Shown here piece by piece: positions 7,078-15,686 of a DNA stretch of 31,052 bases. Made by a program: the position numbers and the translations under genes. The stretch comes from a virus: positions 1-31,052 of IMG/VR virus record IMGVR_UViG_3300001097_000043, one strand, 5' to 3'. The notes under the pieces are model-generated. The model had not been told where the DNA came from. It ran no database searches and saw only the letters and a list, made by a program, of their open reading frames with translations. Every line of letters begins with the position of its first letter. Within the stretch, counting starts at the first letter, position 1.

Positions 7078-8308
7078 TTGGCTGAGAATTTTAGTTTTGA
7101 AAGTAGAAGAATAAAAGAAGGAAGTTATGACGATTTTGATAATGAATTTAGTAACAATCCTCAAAGAGACGAAAATTTTAATGTGGACGAGTGGTCTAAT
7201 TTTATGGCTTATTATAGATATTATATAGACGAGTTTGCTGTGGACATTTTAGGATTGAAGTTGTATACTTTCCAAAGAGTCATTTTAAGAGCAATGGGAA
7301 GATATCAGTTTTCGATTTTTATTGCTTGTCGGGGTATCGGTAAGTCATATTTGACAGGGGTATTCTTTATATGTATGGCAATATTATATCCAGGAATTAA
7401 ATTAGGAATCGCAAGTGGGAAGGGTCAACAAGCTAGAAATGTTATTATTCAAAAAATAAAAGGCGAATTAGTTAAAAATGAAAATATAGCAAGAGAGATT
7501 GTATTTCCTATAAGAACGGGTTCTGACGATTGCTATGTTGAGTTTAAGAATGGCGCTGAAATTAGAGCGATAGTATTAGGTCAAGATAGGGGCGGTGACT
7601 CAGCTCGTTCATGGCGTTTTAATTGTTTAATGCTAGACGAAGCAAGATTAGTTAAGGACGATATAATAGAAGAAATTTTAATTCCTATGACAAAAACACC
7701 TAGACAATGGGCGTTGTATCATAAACAGTGGGAAGCGGGAAAAGTAATTTATATTTCGTCCGCATACTTAAAAACTTCTGACTTATATAAAAGATTTAAA
7801 ACTCATTACGATGAGATGAAAAAAGGTTCAAATAAATATTATGCTTGTGCGCTCCCTTATCAAGTAGGGGTTCAAGCTAAGTTGTTTAATGAAGACGATA
7901 TTTTAGGTGAGTTAGAGAAGCCTACAATGACACAAGAAAAATTCGATTATGAATACGGAGCGGTTTTTGTTGGGTCAAACGGTGAAAGCTATTATCCTTA
8001 TAATTTAACCGAGCCTTGTAGAGTATTAGAGAGCTGTGAATTAGAGCAACCTAAAAACTCAAAGAGTGAATATATAATAGTACATGACGTAGCTATTAGT
8101 GGTAAAAAAGATTCTGATAATGCATGTACGCACGTTATAAAATTAAAACTAAAGTCAAATGGGACATATATAAAAGAGGTTGTTTATACAAAAACTCACA
8201 ATGGGATGTCTTTACCAAGACAAAAGGATTTCTTAAGAGAGCTTTACCATTTGAAATTTCCAAATGCAATAAAAATTATAATAGATGTGAGAGGGAACGG
8301 AGAACCAT
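7078..8308 (+). CDS. terL: Terminase large subunit, exon 1 (ATPase and first part of nuclease)
   Basis: The DNA-packaging motor ATPase and headful/cos nuclease. Exon 1 encodes residues 1-410 plus the first base of codon 411. Walker A is ACRGIGKS at 83-90. Walker B is CLMLDEA at 183-189 (D187, catalytic E188), and the coupling motif is YISSAY near 225-230. The nuclease domain starts with VHDVA (D337), and IIDVRGNGE supplies D403. The start is TTG with AGGAGGGG directly upstream. The unspliced frame would end at 8325 after a few intron-encoded residues, giving a protein lacking the nuclease C-terminus. Spliced to 9618-10108 it makes 1722 nt, or 573 residues, a normal TerL length. Confidence 0.95.
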
Positions 8309-9617
8309 TAAAAATAGTGGCGTAAATCAGTGATGATTTAATGAAAACCTCGTGAACTTCTGGAAACTCCTTATATTTTTATAGTGCCATATTAAATAAA
8401 AAGAGAAGTGATAAAATATGGAATGTAAAAAATGTAATAAATGTAATAATGAATACCCTATAACAAATGAATATTTCTTTTCTGATAAATCTAAAAAAGA
8501 CGGTTTTACGGGAATTTGTAAAACTTGTAAGAAAAATAAAGAGGTATTTTACTTAGAAAGCGATATTGGAAAGATAATAGACGCTAATGATACGTGTAAA
8601 GTCGGCATATACAAAATATCCAATAAAATTAATAATAAAAATTATATCGGAAGTACGGTAAACTTATACAGAAGGAAAAATGAGCACTTAACTAAATTAA
8701 GAAAAAACACACATTATAATGCTTATTTGCAGAACTCATTTAATAAATATGAGGAAGAAAACTTCGAGTTTACTATTTTAGATTTAGTATATGACTTAAC
8801 TTTACTAGTTGAAAAAGAGCAATATTGGATGGACTTTTATGAGAGTAATGTTAAAGAAATGGGATATAATATTAGAATAAAAGCCGAAAGTAATGTATTC
8901 TTAACAATGTCAGAAGGGTCTAAAAATAAATGTTCTATTGCAAACAAAAACAGAGAGGTTAGCGAAGAAACAAGACAAAAACTCTCTATAGCAAATACTG
9001 GTAAGAAACACATTAAGTCTGAGGCTACTAGAGAAAAACTTAGCATTGCTAATAAAGGTAAGGTTTTTTCTAAAGAGTCAAAAGATAAAATGAGTATTGC
9101 AAGAATTGAATATTTAAAAAACAACCCAATATCAGAAGAAGAAAAATTAAAAAGAAGCAATCGAATGAAAGGTGAGAAAAATCCTAGATATGGTAAAATT
9201 GTTAGTGAAGAAACCATTTTAAAATATAGTAAACAAGTTTTACAATATGATAAAGACGGTAATTTTATTAATGCTTTTATAAGTGTATCTAAAACAAAAG
9301 AGTTAGGATTTGACCCCTCGTCTGTTTCTAAATGTTGCAAAGGAAAGTTGAAGCAACATAAAGGGTATTTATGGAAATATAAGGACAATCAGAATCCAAG
9401 CCTCTAAAAGAGGAAGGTTCAACGACTATCGAAATCGTTAATTAATAGAAAGAGTTAAAGTGTTAATTAATAAGAGAGTAGAGTACATTGCAAGTTATTG
9501 GCAATGGAAGTGCGAGGGTTCTTGTGATTACTTTAAGTCACAAGAATATGATATAGTCTGACCTTGTAAGTAATTACAAGAAGGGGAAAAGTAACGATTT
9601 TCCTCGTAACAAAAGTG
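8309..9617 (+). mobile_element. Group I self-splicing intron in terL
   Basis: 1309 nt. The 5' exon ends CCAT with U8308, and P1 forms between CCATTA (8305-8310) and TAGTGG (8315-8320), giving the obligatory U8308-G8317 wobble at the splice site. P3 pairs 8348-8354 with 9511-9517 (core CCTCG/CGAGG). P7 pairs GACTA (9424-9428, in GGTTCAACGACTATCG) with TAGTC (9554-9558, in GATATAGTCTGACC). P8 is 9521-9527/9538-9544. P9 is 9563-9569/9574-9580 with a GTAA tetraloop, and a further stem is 9585-9590/9598-9603. The intron ends in G9617. Splicing here restores the reading frame exactly and gives GEPLPSLFYES across the junction. P4-P6 were not assigned in full. Confidence 0.93.
8418..9407 (+). CDS. 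Intron-encoded GIY-YIG homing endonuclease with zinc ribbon and NUMOD domains
   Basis: 329 residues. An N-terminal zinc ribbon (C6/C9 and C34/C37, with C3) leads to the GIY-YIG nuclease: VGIYKISN (G63-Y65), NYIGS (Y76-G78), R85/R86 and the helix with E134 (EKEQYWMDF). From about 165 to 270 come NUMOD3-type repeats of the form (S/T)EE(T)..KLSIAN.GK. The end (about 275-325, QYDKDGNFINAFISVSKTKELG...CCKGKLK..KGYLWKY) is a NUMOD1/IENR1-like DNA-binding module. It would cut intron-less terL alleles and drive intron homing. The gene sits between P3 and the P7 5' strand, so probably in the P6 loop. Its last codons overlap the CCTCT/AGAGG hairpin there. The SD is weak (GAGAAG), as is usual for intron ORFs. 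Confidence 0.92.
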   Translation: MECKKCNKCNNEYPITNEYFFSDKSKKDGFTGICKTCKKNKEVFYLESDIGKIIDANDTCKVGIYKISNKINNKNYIGSTVNLYRRKNEHLTKLRKNTHYNAYLQNSFNKYEEENFEFTILDLVYDLTLLVEKEQYWMDFYESNVKEMGYNIRIKAESNVFLTMSEGSKNKCSIANKNREVSEETRQKLSIANTGKKHIKSEATREKLSIANKGKVFSKESKDKMSIARIEYLKNNPISEEEKLKRSNRMKGEKNPRYGKIVSEETILKYSKQVLQYDKDGNFINAFISVSKTKELGFDPSSVSKCCKGKLKQHKGYLWKYKDNQNPSL

Positions 9618-10108
9618 TGCCATCTCTCTTTTACGAAAGCTGGGAGTATAAAACTAATGGGCAAGTAGTTGAATACCCACCATTAGTATTGGATACTGAC
9701 GAAGAAGCTTTGATAATTAAGAATGCCATTCCAATGATAAGAGGTATTACAGCAACAAACGCAAGCAATAACACTATGTATACTTATATGAAATCAGCTT
9801 TTGAACATGCTGATATAAGATTATTGTTACCATCAACCGAAGTTGACGATGACTATAAAAAAGACATATTAAGTGTCGAAGAGTATTCAATGTTTGCTCA
9901 AACCGATTTATTATTACAAGAATTAAGCAATATAAAACAAATATCAACAGAACATTTAAATATAGTATATGAGAGAATAGTCCCAAAACAAAAACGAGAT
10001 AGAGCAACAAGTTTAGCTTATGGGTTATCGTACATATATAACCTAGAAGAAGTAAACAGAAAAGGAAATACAGGTGGGGATTATGACTATATATTTTCGT
10101 ATTCTTAG
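9618..10108 (+). CDS. terL: Terminase large subunit, exon 2 (end of nuclease domain)
   Basis: Continues codon 411 (T from exon 1 plus TG) and encodes PSLFYESWEY, an intervening helical region, and KQKRDRATSLAYGLSYIYNLEE near the C-terminus, the conserved segment that completes the RNase H-like nuclease fold in this TerL group. A GTG at 9617 could be misread as an independent start, but it has no SD and straddles the splice junction, so a separate protein is unlikely. The stop at 10106-10108 is followed by the portal SD. Confidence 0.92.
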
Positions 10109-10124
10109 AAAGGAGGATTAAGCT

Positions 10125-11723
10125 TTGAATGAAAACTTAAAAGATATTCAAGAACAAGAAGTTGGAAGTTATCAAGTTGAGGTAAATTCAACAGTACCAA
10201 TATCATTCTTTTCTAGTGGATACAGCAATGAAATTTCTATGGAAACTTTAAAAAGTTACATAAAATATCCAATGGTTTATAATGAAGTTCTTAGAGAAAT
10301 ATCGGAACTTGCTTATAATGAACAAGGGATTTATGCAAATGCAATAGATTATATGGTATCTATCCCTTTGCTTTCAAAAATAACAACTTTAAGAAATAAC
10401 GATAAGATTTTTAGGGAAAAAAAGAAAAAATTTAACTTGATGTTAGAGTTGTTAAATCACGATAGAACAACAAGAGACATTTTAAGAACTCTATTTATTG
10501 ATGGGACTTATGTTGGTATATTAAGAGATACAGTTGCCTCTAATAAAAACATAGATATTACCGCTATAAGTTATGAGTTTTTAGATAGGATAGAGGGATT
10601 ATCGTTAGAGGATAACTTCATGATTCAACCTTTAGATTTAGATTATTGTAAAATTGTTGGTTTTCAAAATAATATATCCGTATCAGCTTTTGATATGATG
10701 TACTTTGACCAATTCAAATCAAGTGGGTTACTAAATGAAATAAAAAACTTTCCTAAAGAATTTGTGAAAGCTTATAACAGCTATAAGAAAGACGCTAGTA
10801 AAAGATGGTTTATATTAGACCCTAAAAAAACAATAGCTTTAAAATTTAAAGCAAAAGAAGATGAGCCTTATGGAAGACCTTTAGGGTTATCCGCTTTTGC
10901 AAATATGAAAGCGAATTCCGAATATGGGGACGGACAATACAAGCTTATTAGTGAGTTGGCAAGTAGTATATATATGTTATTACTACCAGAGGGTCTGACT
11001 AAAGGTTCGTGTAGCTTAAATAAAGACCAACAAGGAGAGTTAATAGACGCTTTCAGAAATGCGGTTAGGGTAAATACGGTAGGGGGGGCTAAAATTTCAA
11101 CATTGTCTTTACCCCCATCTACTAAAATTGAAAGACTTTCTAAAGATTCTTCTTTGCTTAAAGATAGTTTAAGTGACGAAAATATGAAAAAAATATCTAC
11201 CGACTTAGGTTTTGCGGTAAGTGCTTTGAATGCTTCTAGTGAAGGTGGGGCTTCTTATTCATCTTTACAAGTAAATATAGATTTAATTTCTTCTCAAATA
11301 TTTGAATGTGTCAATGAAACCGCGGTTGAAATGACAAGAGTATTAAATCAAGCAATATCTATACAACCAAAAGATTATATCGTATTAAAATATTTGCCTG
11401 TTTCTTGGTTGAACAAAGATAGCGTATATGACAAGGCTAAAGAATTATTTACTTTAGCTGGTGGAAGTAGAAAGTTTATGATAGCGTCAGCAGGATTCGA
11501 TGTAGACGATTATTTAAGTTGTCTTGATGAAGAAATTGAAGACGGTTTAGATGAAAAATATCCTCCTCATATTACTTCTTATACAAGTTCTGATAGTGCT
11601 GATAAATCAAACCCTGAGAGTAATCTAGGTGGAAGAAAACCTATTAAAGAAGCTGATTTAAAGCCAGCAGGAGCAACAGCAAGGAATTTAAAAAGTAATG
11701 AGAAAAAAGTAACTAAGGAATAA
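10125..11723 (+). CDS. Portal protein
   Basis: 532 residues from TTG, preceded by AAAGGAGG. No conserved short motif proves the fold, but size, position directly after terL, and sequence character fit the dodecameric portal through which DNA enters the head. Supporting features are the basic N-terminal helical region, RPLGLSAFANMKA in the middle (the P-G-S/L-F core of SPP1/HK97-type portals), a long helical segment (SLNKDQQGELIDAFRNAVR), and GGASYSSLQVNIDLISSQIFECVNETA, typical of the crown/stem side. The C-terminal 60 residues are polar and low-complexity (SSDSADKSNPES). It corresponds by position to SPbeta YonE, recalled rather than aligned. Confidence 0.88.
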   Translation: MNENLKDIQEQEVGSYQVEVNSTVPISFFSSGYSNEISMETLKSYIKYPMVYNEVLREISELAYNEQGIYANAIDYMVSIPLLSKITTLRNNDKIFREKKKKFNLMLELLNHDRTTRDILRTLFIDGTYVGILRDTVASNKNIDITAISYEFLDRIEGLSLEDNFMIQPLDLDYCKIVGFQNNISVSAFDMMYFDQFKSSGLLNEIKNFPKEFVKAYNSYKKDASKRWFILDPKKTIALKFKAKEDEPYGRPLGLSAFANMKANSEYGDGQYKLISELASSIYMLLLPEGLTKGSCSLNKDQQGELIDAFRNAVRVNTVGGAKISTLSLPPSTKIERLSKDSSLLKDSLSDENMKKISTDLGFAVSALNASSEGGASYSSLQVNIDLISSQIFECVNETAVEMTRVLNQAISIQPKDYIVLKYLPVSWLNKDSVYDKAKELFTLAGGSRKFMIASAGFDVDDYLSCLDEEIEDGLDEKYPPHITSYTSSDSADKSNPESNLGGRKPIKEADLKPAGATARNLKSNEKKVTKE

Positions 11724-11756
11724 TTAACTTATTACATAAAATGGGAGGGGGAAATT

Positions 11757-13400
11757 ATGGATAATATACTTTTTAAATCTTCGGATGGGATGGTTGAAAT
11801 TTGTGAAATGCCCGAAGATAAAATGGCTGGGCGAGTAAAAATAAAGATGTCTAGCAATAAAGTTGTCGGATACCAAAGCTTAGAAACCGCAAACAGCAAT
11901 GGGATTTGTTGGTTAGAGGAGTATGTGGAGAAGAATAAAGATACCATTATTGGTGCCCCTTATGTGGTGGATTGGTTATATACTAAAGAAGAAGGAATTC
12001 CTTCTGGACATGGGACACAATCTTATACGGAAGACGGAAATGTTGTTTTTACGGGCGAAACTGTTGGAACAATAATGGAAGCATATGTTACTGATATTGA
12101 TATAGATGGTGTTTCTAAAAAAGTATTAATGACAGAAGGATATTTATTCACACAGAGAAATCAACCTTTAATTGATTTTTTAAAATCTCAAAAGGAAGAA
12201 GGAAATACAATTTTTGGTAGTGTTGAAATCAATGGTAAAAACGGCGGTAAAACCATCAAATACTTAGACGGCAATAAGAATTCGGATGGGACTTTAAAAA
12301 TGGACAGGGTTCCAGTTGAGTTTTCTTTTAGTGGGTTAGCTATATTATATATAGCAACCCCATCGGATAATTCTAGTCAAATTTTTGAGTTGAACACTTT
12401 AAAAGAAGACGTTGAATATAAAGAATTAGAGAAGGATTTAGACTTAAATATTTCAGAAAAGGAGGACAATGATTTGGCGAAGAGTAAGACAAAACAAGCA
12501 CAGACTATTGAGTTAAATGAACTTTCACACGATGATATAGCTATGTTAATAACAAAAGCATTCAATAGAGCAAAATCTGATTATGAAGGTTGTTATGAAT
12601 ACTATATACACAGATTTTATCCCGCTAGTGGTAGAGTAATTATGAGAGAATGGAGTTGCTGTGATTTAGCTGAATATCATATGACTACCTACACTTTAGA
12701 AAACAACATACTCACGTTAGGCGAGATTGTAAAAGTTGAAGAAGAATGGGTTGCTATAGAAGGTGAAACAGAAGTAGAAATAAATGCGGAACTTATAAAA
12801 GAATATATTGTAAATTCCGCCGATAATACCAACGATACTAATAAGGAGGTCAAGAAGAAGATGGAAGAAAAAATTTTAGAGCTTAATCAAAAAATTGAAG
12901 AAAATTCAAACACAATTACTGATTTAGGGAAACAATTAGTTGAGTTACAAACTAAGTTGAATGACTCGAATGAAGCTGTAGTAAATGCAAATAAAGCTTT
13001 AGAAGAATCTACCGCAAAAGTTGAAGTGTTAGAGGTAGAATCTAACGAATTAAAAACTTTAAAAGCAGGAATTGAAACTGAGAAAGAAGCGTCTGAATTA
13101 GAAGCTAAAACAGTTGAAATCAACGCTTATTTTGAGAATGATATTAAAACTAATGGATTTGCTGACGAAGAAGTTGAAACTTTGAAAGAATACGTTGAGA
13201 AATGTGACTTTGAAGGATTGAGAAATGCGGAAGCAGAGTTATGTGTTAAGAAAATTAAAGAAATGAAGAAAACTGTTAAAGAAGAAGAAGAAGAACTAGA
13301 AGTAGAAACTAATTCTCTTATCACTAATTTCATTTCTATTAAAGAAAAAGAAGTAAAGGAAATTAAAGATGGGAAACTCCCAACTTTTTTCAATAATTAA
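11757..13400 (+). CDS. Capsid maturation protease fused to scaffold
   Basis: 547 residues. Residues about 1-215 form a beta-rich domain with GHGTQ and IFGSVEING, placed like the His and Ser regions of prohead serine proteases; the catalytic residues are tentative. Residues about 240-355 form a second domain (AMLITKAFNRAKSDYEGCYEYYIHRFYP...). Residues about 369-547 are a Lys/Glu-rich coiled coil, typical of scaffolding proteins. It lies between portal and capsid, where protease and scaffold are encoded in HK97- and lambda-type phages. Two internal SD/start pairs (see the separate entries) suggest nested scaffold products, as with lambda C/Nu3. The protease would digest the scaffold and capsid delta region during maturation. 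The main SD is GGGAGGGGG. Confidence 0.8.
   Translation: MDNILFKSSDGMVEICEMPEDKMAGRVKIKMSSNKVVGYQSLETANSNGICWLEEYVEKNKDTIIGAPYVVDWLYTKEEGIPSGHGTQSYTEDGNVVFTGETVGTIMEAYVTDIDIDGVSKKVLMTEGYLFTQRNQPLIDFLKSQKEEGNTIFGSVEINGKNGGKTIKYLDGNKNSDGTLKMDRVPVEFSFSGLAILYIATPSDNSSQIFELNTLKEDVEYKELEKDLDLNISEKEDNDLAKSKTKQAQTIELNELSHDDIAMLITKAFNRAKSDYEGCYEYYIHRFYPASGRVIMREWSCCDLAEYHMTTYTLENNILTLGEIVKVEEEWVAIEGETEVEINAELIKEYIVNSADNTNDTNKEVKKKMEEKILELNQKIEENSNTITDLGKQLVELQTKLNDSNEAVVNANKALEESTAKVEVLEVESNELKTLKAGIETEKEASELEAKTVEINAYFENDIKTNGFADEEVETLKEYVEKCDFEGLRNAEAELCVKKIKEMKKTVKEEEEELEVETNSLITNFISIKEKEVKEIKDGKLPTFFNN
12474..13400 (+). CDS. Possible nested product 1: middle domain plus scaffold (308 aa)
   Basis: An in-frame TTG at 12474 (residue 240 of the long protein) is preceded by AAAAGGAGG ending at 12465, 8 bases away: an ideal SD inside a coding region. 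The product would begin MAKSKTKQAQ, a typical protein start, immediately after a linker rich in E, D and K. An out-of-frame ATG at 12469 is only 3 bases from the SD and too close. Expression is inferred from the SD alone. Confidence 0.55.
   Translation: MAKSKTKQAQTIELNELSHDDIAMLITKAFNRAKSDYEGCYEYYIHRFYPASGRVIMREWSCCDLAEYHMTTYTLENNILTLGEIVKVEEEWVAIEGETEVEINAELIKEYIVNSADNTNDTNKEVKKKMEEKILELNQKIEENSNTITDLGKQLVELQTKLNDSNEAVVNANKALEESTAKVEVLEVESNELKTLKAGIETEKEASELEAKTVEINAYFENDIKTNGFADEEVETLKEYVEKCDFEGLRNAEAELCVKKIKEMKKTVKEEEEELEVETNSLITNFISIKEKEVKEIKDGKLPTFFNN
12861..13400 (+). CDS. Possible nested product 2: scaffold protein (179 aa)
   Basis: An in-frame ATG at 12861 (residue 369) has AAGGAGGT at 12843-12850. 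The product would be exactly the coiled-coil scaffold (MEEKILELNQKIEEN onward). The SD sequence also encodes NKEVKK in the long form. The arrangement matches the known in-frame scaffold genes nested in capsid protease genes (lambda Nu3 inside C). Excess scaffold over protease would follow from independent initiation. Confidence 0.7.
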   Translation: MEEKILELNQKIEENSNTITDLGKQLVELQTKLNDSNEAVVNANKALEESTAKVEVLEVESNELKTLKAGIETEKEASELEAKTVEINAYFENDIKTNGFADEEVETLKEYVEKCDFEGLRNAEAELCVKKIKEMKKTVKEEEEELEVETNSLITNFISIKEKEVKEIKDGKLPTFFNN

Positions 13401-13435
13401 TCAAAATAACAAGTTAAACAATAGGAGGATATATT

Positions 13436-13951
13436 ATGAGTTTATTTAAATTTCACGATTCGAATTTCATTAATGGCTACAATAAGCCTAACGTAATTGC
13501 TACAGAGGTAACTCAAAACGGTAATCAGTTTAAGTTAGTAGGGGATTCCGCAACAGTTCACGCAACGGTTTCAGAGGCTCAAGCTGGCGATATTTATGTT
13601 ATGTACAATATTATTGATAAACCAGAAATTTTAAACACCGAGGACTACAACGTAAAAGTTGGACAGTATATCAGAGCATTTAGATTGAAAGATTTTGTTG
13701 GTCAAGAGGTTGACTTATCCGCCGACTTAGTTACAGACGCTTTTGGTACTGTTACAGAAGGTAAGTTTTTAGTTCCTAGAACTACTATTGATACAACTGA
13801 CACTATGTTGTGGAAAGCTGTAACTGATGTTACTGGTTATGAAGTTTATTTAGTAGTTACTAAGAAAACAACTTTTGGAACTTTTACAATTGATGCTAAC
13901 GGTGGAACTGTCTTAGGCGGTTACGTTGCTAGAATCGCTTCAATTAATTAA
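13436..13951 (+). CDS. Probable capsid decoration/accessory head protein
   Basis: 171 residues with a good SD (AGGAGG) and a beta-rich composition (repeated T/V strands, few charged helices), starting MSLFKFHDSNF. Its place between protease/scaffold and major capsid gene is that of decoration proteins such as lambda gpD. No family motif recognised; the assignment is positional. It is followed at 27 bases by the capsid gene and probably co-translated at a high level. Confidence 0.55.
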   Translation: MSLFKFHDSNFINGYNKPNVIATEVTQNGNQFKLVGDSATVHATVSEAQAGDIYVMYNIIDKPEILNTEDYNVKVGQYIRAFRLKDFVGQEVDLSADLVTDAFGTVTEGKFLVPRTTIDTTDTMLWKAVTDVTGYEVYLVVTKKTTFGTFTIDANGGTVLGGYVARIASIN

Positions 13952-13978
13952 CAGATAATATAACAGGAGGAAATAATT

Positions 13979-15100
13979 ATGAGTTTTAATTTAAATGGTG
14001 ATAACTTGAACGAAAGCGCGGAACAAGTTGAAATAAACAGACAAGTAAATGATAAAGTTAAAAACGGAAGAGCCACACAAGAAGTAGAGATTTTTACAGA
14101 TATCGTTTACGGAAAAGACGTTTCTAAGTATGGCAAGAAAGTTGATACGGTAATGGAAAGCATGAAAAATTTAGCTAAATCCGCTAACGAAGGTAATCTT
14201 CAAGCTAAAGCGGAGCTTAATGCTGTTAGAACTATTACAATCAAACAACCATTGGAAAAAAGATTGTCAATTAATGAAGCAATGGGGAATGTTAATAGAG
14301 TTGGAATGAATGAAGAATTAAGATACGAAGTATATCAATTACAAGGTGAAAAATCTAGAGAGCAAGCTTCTAGTGGTTCTTTTGTATTCCCTACTGTAAA
14401 GAAAAGAACTGGTATCATGGAAACTAAAACCGCTACTGGTGGTGTTATTGTAGATTATAGAGAATTGGCAAGTGGTGCTACTGATGGTATGGCTGTTGCT
14501 AATGAGCAAGTTATTACTGATATGATTAATAAAATGGTATTATCTAACCTTAATGCTTTAAGAACCGCTATTACAAACGCTACTACTTTAAGAAATTATG
14601 CGGAAGGTATCACTAAAACTAATGTTGACACAGTTAAGAAATTAGCTAGGAGATTTAGTCAAAATGGTGTTGTTTCTATCTTAGGTGATTATAGTGCTAT
14701 TAGTATGTTAGGTGATTTAGCTTATTTCCCAATTAACACTGGTGGAACTGAGTTCAGATTCTCTCAAGCAGTTATGGATGAAGTAATGAAAACTGGATTA
14801 CTTAAGCTTTATAATGGTTCACCAGTAATTGAATTACCTAACAGCTATAATTTAACTGATTTGAATGTTGCGGAAAACTTCTATTCTTCTGTACTTCCAG
14901 AATCAGATTTATGGATAGTCCCACAAGGTGTTTATAGCCCACTTCAAATTGGCATTAAGTCTGGTATTACTAGTATGACAGCTACAGATATCAATTTACG
15001 TGCGGAAGTGACTCGTTACGATTTGGAGTTTGGTAATTATGTAATTCCCGAGTATATCCCTATGGTTGGCTATATTAACGACCCATCGTTAGACGCATAG
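13979..15100 (+). CDS. Major capsid protein, HK97-fold candidate
   Basis: 373 residues, SD AGGAGG 8 bases upstream. The first about 110 residues are helical and charged (a delta-domain-like N-arm). A beta/alpha body follows with the long spine-helix region (ANEQVITDMINKMVLSNLNALRTAI), then the pattern NGSPVIELPNSYN...SDLWIVPQGVYSPLQIGI, typical of HK97-type coat proteins just before the C-terminal strands. Size, position, and the strong SD and terminator fit the most abundant virion protein. The N-terminal region may be removed by the protease encoded at 11757. It ends in YINDPSLDA. Confidence 0.85.
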   Translation: MSFNLNGDNLNESAEQVEINRQVNDKVKNGRATQEVEIFTDIVYGKDVSKYGKKVDTVMESMKNLAKSANEGNLQAKAELNAVRTITIKQPLEKRLSINEAMGNVNRVGMNEELRYEVYQLQGEKSREQASSGSFVFPTVKKRTGIMETKTATGGVIVDYRELASGATDGMAVANEQVITDMINKMVLSNLNALRTAITNATTLRNYAEGITKTNVDTVKKLARRFSQNGVVSILGDYSAISMLGDLAYFPINTGGTEFRFSQAVMDEVMKTGLLKLYNGSPVIELPNSYNLTDLNVAENFYSSVLPESDLWIVPQGVYSPLQIGIKSGITSMTATDINLRAEVTRYDLEFGNYVIPEYIPMVGYINDPSLDA

Positions 15101-15113
15101 TTAGTCTATAATA

Positions 15114-15153
15114 AAGTTAGGTAAATTCAAGTATTTGCCTAACTTGTTTTTTT
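15114..15153 (+). terminator. Strong intrinsic terminator after the capsid gene
   Basis: 15114-15126 pairs with 15133-15145 over 13 bases with one G-U, loop TCAAGT, followed by G and an eight-base T-run. It probably lowers connector and tail gene expression relative to capsid. Confidence 0.9.
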
Positions 15154-15197
15154 AAAAAAAACTAAAATAAAGGTAAATTAATAGGAGGATATATAAA

Positions 15198-15662
15198 ATG
15201 GCAATAGACATGATGGCAGGTAGAAGTAAAGTTAAAAACTTAGCGGATTGGGCGGTTAGTTGGAAAAGATTGAATAGCATAGGTGACGAAACCTTAAAAG
15301 CCAATTCCACAGTATATATAAGTAATGCCGAGATAGAAGTACAAGTGCAAAATGGAAATGTGTTTTTTTGCGGTACCGACGGAATGGGTTCTCATGCTAG
15401 AGTTTATATTGAAAATGCGGATTTTAGAGAAGAGTTAAATTTTGACAATAAAGAAGACAAAAGAGAACAATTAATTTTGAACGACTGTAAATGCAAAAGA
15501 ATTTTAGATTATAAAGGCTTTGATGTTTTCGTGAAGCATTTAGAAGAAAACGTAGTAAGTAATCAAGAAAAATCTAAAATGATTACATATGCTAGAAAGA
15601 ACAAAATAAACGAATATGATAAGGTAAGTTTTCTAGAAGAGTATACTGGATATAAAATATAA
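15198..15662 (+). CDS. Conserved-type head/neck region protein, unknown
   Basis: 154 residues, SD AGGAGG, first gene after the capsid terminator. The sequence has a beta-rich part (TVYISNAEIEVQVQNGNVFFCGTDGMGSHARVYIE) and a charged helical end. Two Cys (DCKC) lie near 110. Position suggests a head-completion or connector role. No family recognised. Confidence 0.65.
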   Translation: MAIDMMAGRSKVKNLADWAVSWKRLNSIGDETLKANSTVYISNAEIEVQVQNGNVFFCGTDGMGSHARVYIENADFREELNFDNKEDKREQLILNDCKCKRILDYKGFDVFVKHLEENVVSNQEKSKMITYARKNKINEYDKVSFLEEYTGYKI

Positions 15663-15686
15663 TAATGAAAAAAGGAGGACACTAAG

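Noticed and set aside
9617-10108. Separate 163-aa protein starting GTG at 9617
   Set aside because: It is terL exon 2: no SD, and joining at U8308/T9618 restores the terminase exactly.
696-15686. Mini open frames (ATG, 3-7 codons, stop) enclosing the SD of many genes (696, 1422, 1945, 3666, 3980, 15665)
   Set aside because: In this composition an ATG within about ten bases before a G-rich SD is expected for roughly a quarter of genes, which is close to what is seen.
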